Below are positions 7,502-8,841 of a stretch of 8,841 nucleotides of DNA, in pieces; position 1 is the stretch's first letter; the number at the start of each line of letters is the position of its first letter. The stretch covers positions 1 to 8,841 of the forward strand of contig JAEDIG010000104.1 of the NCBI GenBank assembly GCA_016292545.1, in the 5' to 3' direction. The stretch comes from Bacteroidaceae bacterium. Its GTDB lineage: Bacteria; Bacteroidota; Bacteroidia; Bacteroidales; Bacteroidaceae. Both the position numbers and the translations under genes were made by a program. The notes beneath the pieces were generated by a model. That model had not been told where the DNA came from. It searched no databases and saw only the letters and a program-made list of their open reading frames with translations.

Positions 7502-8841
7502 AACAAGGTAACATTGGGGTTACAACTGAGAACATCTTCCCCGTCATCAAAAAGTTTCTCTACAGCGACCACGAGATTTTCATCCGCGAGATTGTAAGCA
7601 ATGCAGTAGACGCCACACAGAAACTCAAGACTCTGGCTGGCAAAGGTGACTTCAAGGGCGAACTGGGCGACCTGAAGGTGACCGTTTCCATCGACAAGGA
7701 ACAGAAGACCATCACCGTGAGCGACCGCGGAATCGGCATGACTGCAGATGAAATCGAGAAATACATCAACCAGATTGCATTCAGCGGTGCCAACGACTTC
7801 CTCGACAAGTACAAGGACGATGCCAATGCCATCATCGGACATTTCGGCCTGGGATTCTACAGCGCATATATGGTGAGCAGCAGCGTGGACATAGTGACAC
7901 GCAGCTATCAGGAAGGGGCACAGGCCGTGAAATGGAGCTGCGACGGAAGCCCTGCCTACACCATGGAAGAAACCGAGAAGGCAGAAAGAGGCACGGACAT
8001 CATCATGCACATCGACGATGATTGTGCCGAGTTCCTCGAAAAGGACAAGATGGAAGGCCTGCTCCGCAAATACTGCCATTTCCTGCCCGTTCCCGTAGCC
8101 TTCGGCAAAAAGACCGAGTGGAAGGACGGCAAGCAGGTGGACACCGAAGAGGACAACATCATCAACAGCGTGGAGCCTCTGTGGACACGCAAGCCGTCCG
8201 AGCTCAAGGATGAGGACTACAAAGGCTTCTACCGCCACCTCTTCCCCATGGCCGACGAACCCCTGTTCTGGATCCACCTCAATGTGGACTATCCTTTCAA
8301 TCTCACCGGCATCCTCTATTTCCCCAAGATCAAGAACAACATCGAGATGCAGCGCAACAAAATCCAGCTCTACTGCAACCAGGTGTTCGTAACCGATGCC
8401 GTGGAAGGCATAGTGCCGGAATTCCTCACCCTGCTGCATGGTGTCATCGACAGCCCCGACATTCCGCTCAACGTGAGCCGTAGCTATCTCCAGAGCGATG
8501 CCAACGTAAAGAAGATCAGTTCCTACATCACCAAGAAGGTGAGCGACAAGCTGGCCAGCATCTTCAAGAACGACCGCAAGGAATTTGAAAGCAAGTGGGA
8601 CGACATCAAAGTATTCATCCACTATGGCCTGCTCACCGAAACGGACTACTACGACAAGGCCAAAACCTATTTCCTGCTCAAGGACACCGAAGGCAAATAC
8701 TTCACGCTGGAGGAATACAACACCCTCGTAAAGGAGAACCAGACCACCAAAGACGGAAACGTAGTGTACCTGTATGCCAATGACCCCGAGTCGCAGTACA
8801 CCTATATCCAGACTGCACGCGACAAGGGCTACAACGTGTTG
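7498..8841 (+). CDS. htpG: Molecular chaperone HtpG (bacterial Hsp90), 5' part
   Basis: HtpG is the cytosolic dimeric Hsp90 chaperone that remodels client proteins using ATP. The frame begins at ATG 7498, overlapping the clpC stop (ATGA), and stays open to the window end: 448 residues are seen, with the rest of the middle domain and the C-terminal dimerisation domain missing. The GHKL/Bergerat ATP site is intact: REIVSNAVDA with E31 (catalytic) and N35 (Mg), DRGIGM at 76-81, and GHFGLGFYS at 114-122 (lid end). In the middle domain the conserved LNVSR (324-328) carries the arginine that contacts the gamma phosphate, followed by SYLQSD. There is no internal stop or frameshift. No Shine-Dalgarno sequence precedes the start; the last clpC codons are A-rich. 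Coupling to clpC suggests joint induction under protein-folding stress, by whatever controls the upstream promoter. Confidence 0.97.

Overview
The window looks like Bacteroidales chromosome of fairly high GC. The protein sequences read as Bacteroidetes-type. Two intergenic regions carry near-perfect Bacteroidetes house-keeping promoters (TTG/TTTG, 20 bp, TAnnTTTG). No gene start has a convincing Shine-Dalgarno sequence; the leaders are A-rich instead, as is usual in this phylum. Prevotellaceae or a related family is possible, but the genus cannot be fixed from the sequence alone.

Layout, left to right. Positions 1-1215 (+) hold the 3' two-thirds or so of dnaX, the gamma/tau subunit of the DNA polymerase III clamp loader. 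Convergent to it is a tightly coupled minus-strand queuosine-precursor operon: a YhhQ-type preQ0/preQ1 transporter (3096-2407), then queC (2407-1709), then queF (1712-1251), joined by TGATG and ATGA overlaps. The operon has its own promoter. Its short leader (about 40 nt) folds into what looks like a complete, minimal class I preQ1 riboswitch (3133-3100) ending 3 nt before the transporter start codon. QueF makes preQ1, so this would be end-product feedback on both import and synthesis. Directly upstream, with its hairpin overlapping that promoter, lies the terminator of a minus-strand OmpP1/FadL-family outer-membrane beta-barrel gene (4662-3211).

The 229-bp divergent region 4663-4891 separates the barrel gene from a plus-strand chaperone operon, clpC (4892-7501) and htpG (7498 to beyond the window end), joined by an ATGA overlap. 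On the barrel side there is a canonical Bacteroidetes promoter. On the clpC side there is no such promoter, but there is a sigma-54-like -24/-12 element. Between them are three TGTGCAA sites in alternating orientation at 21-22 bp phasing, placed where a sigma-54 enhancer-binding protein would be expected to bind.

The most interesting parts are regulatory: the compact promoter/terminator/riboswitch arrangement of the que operon, and the phased operator array plus sigma-54-like promoter before clpC-htpG. The genes themselves are well-known families, and no undescribed multi-gene system was found.
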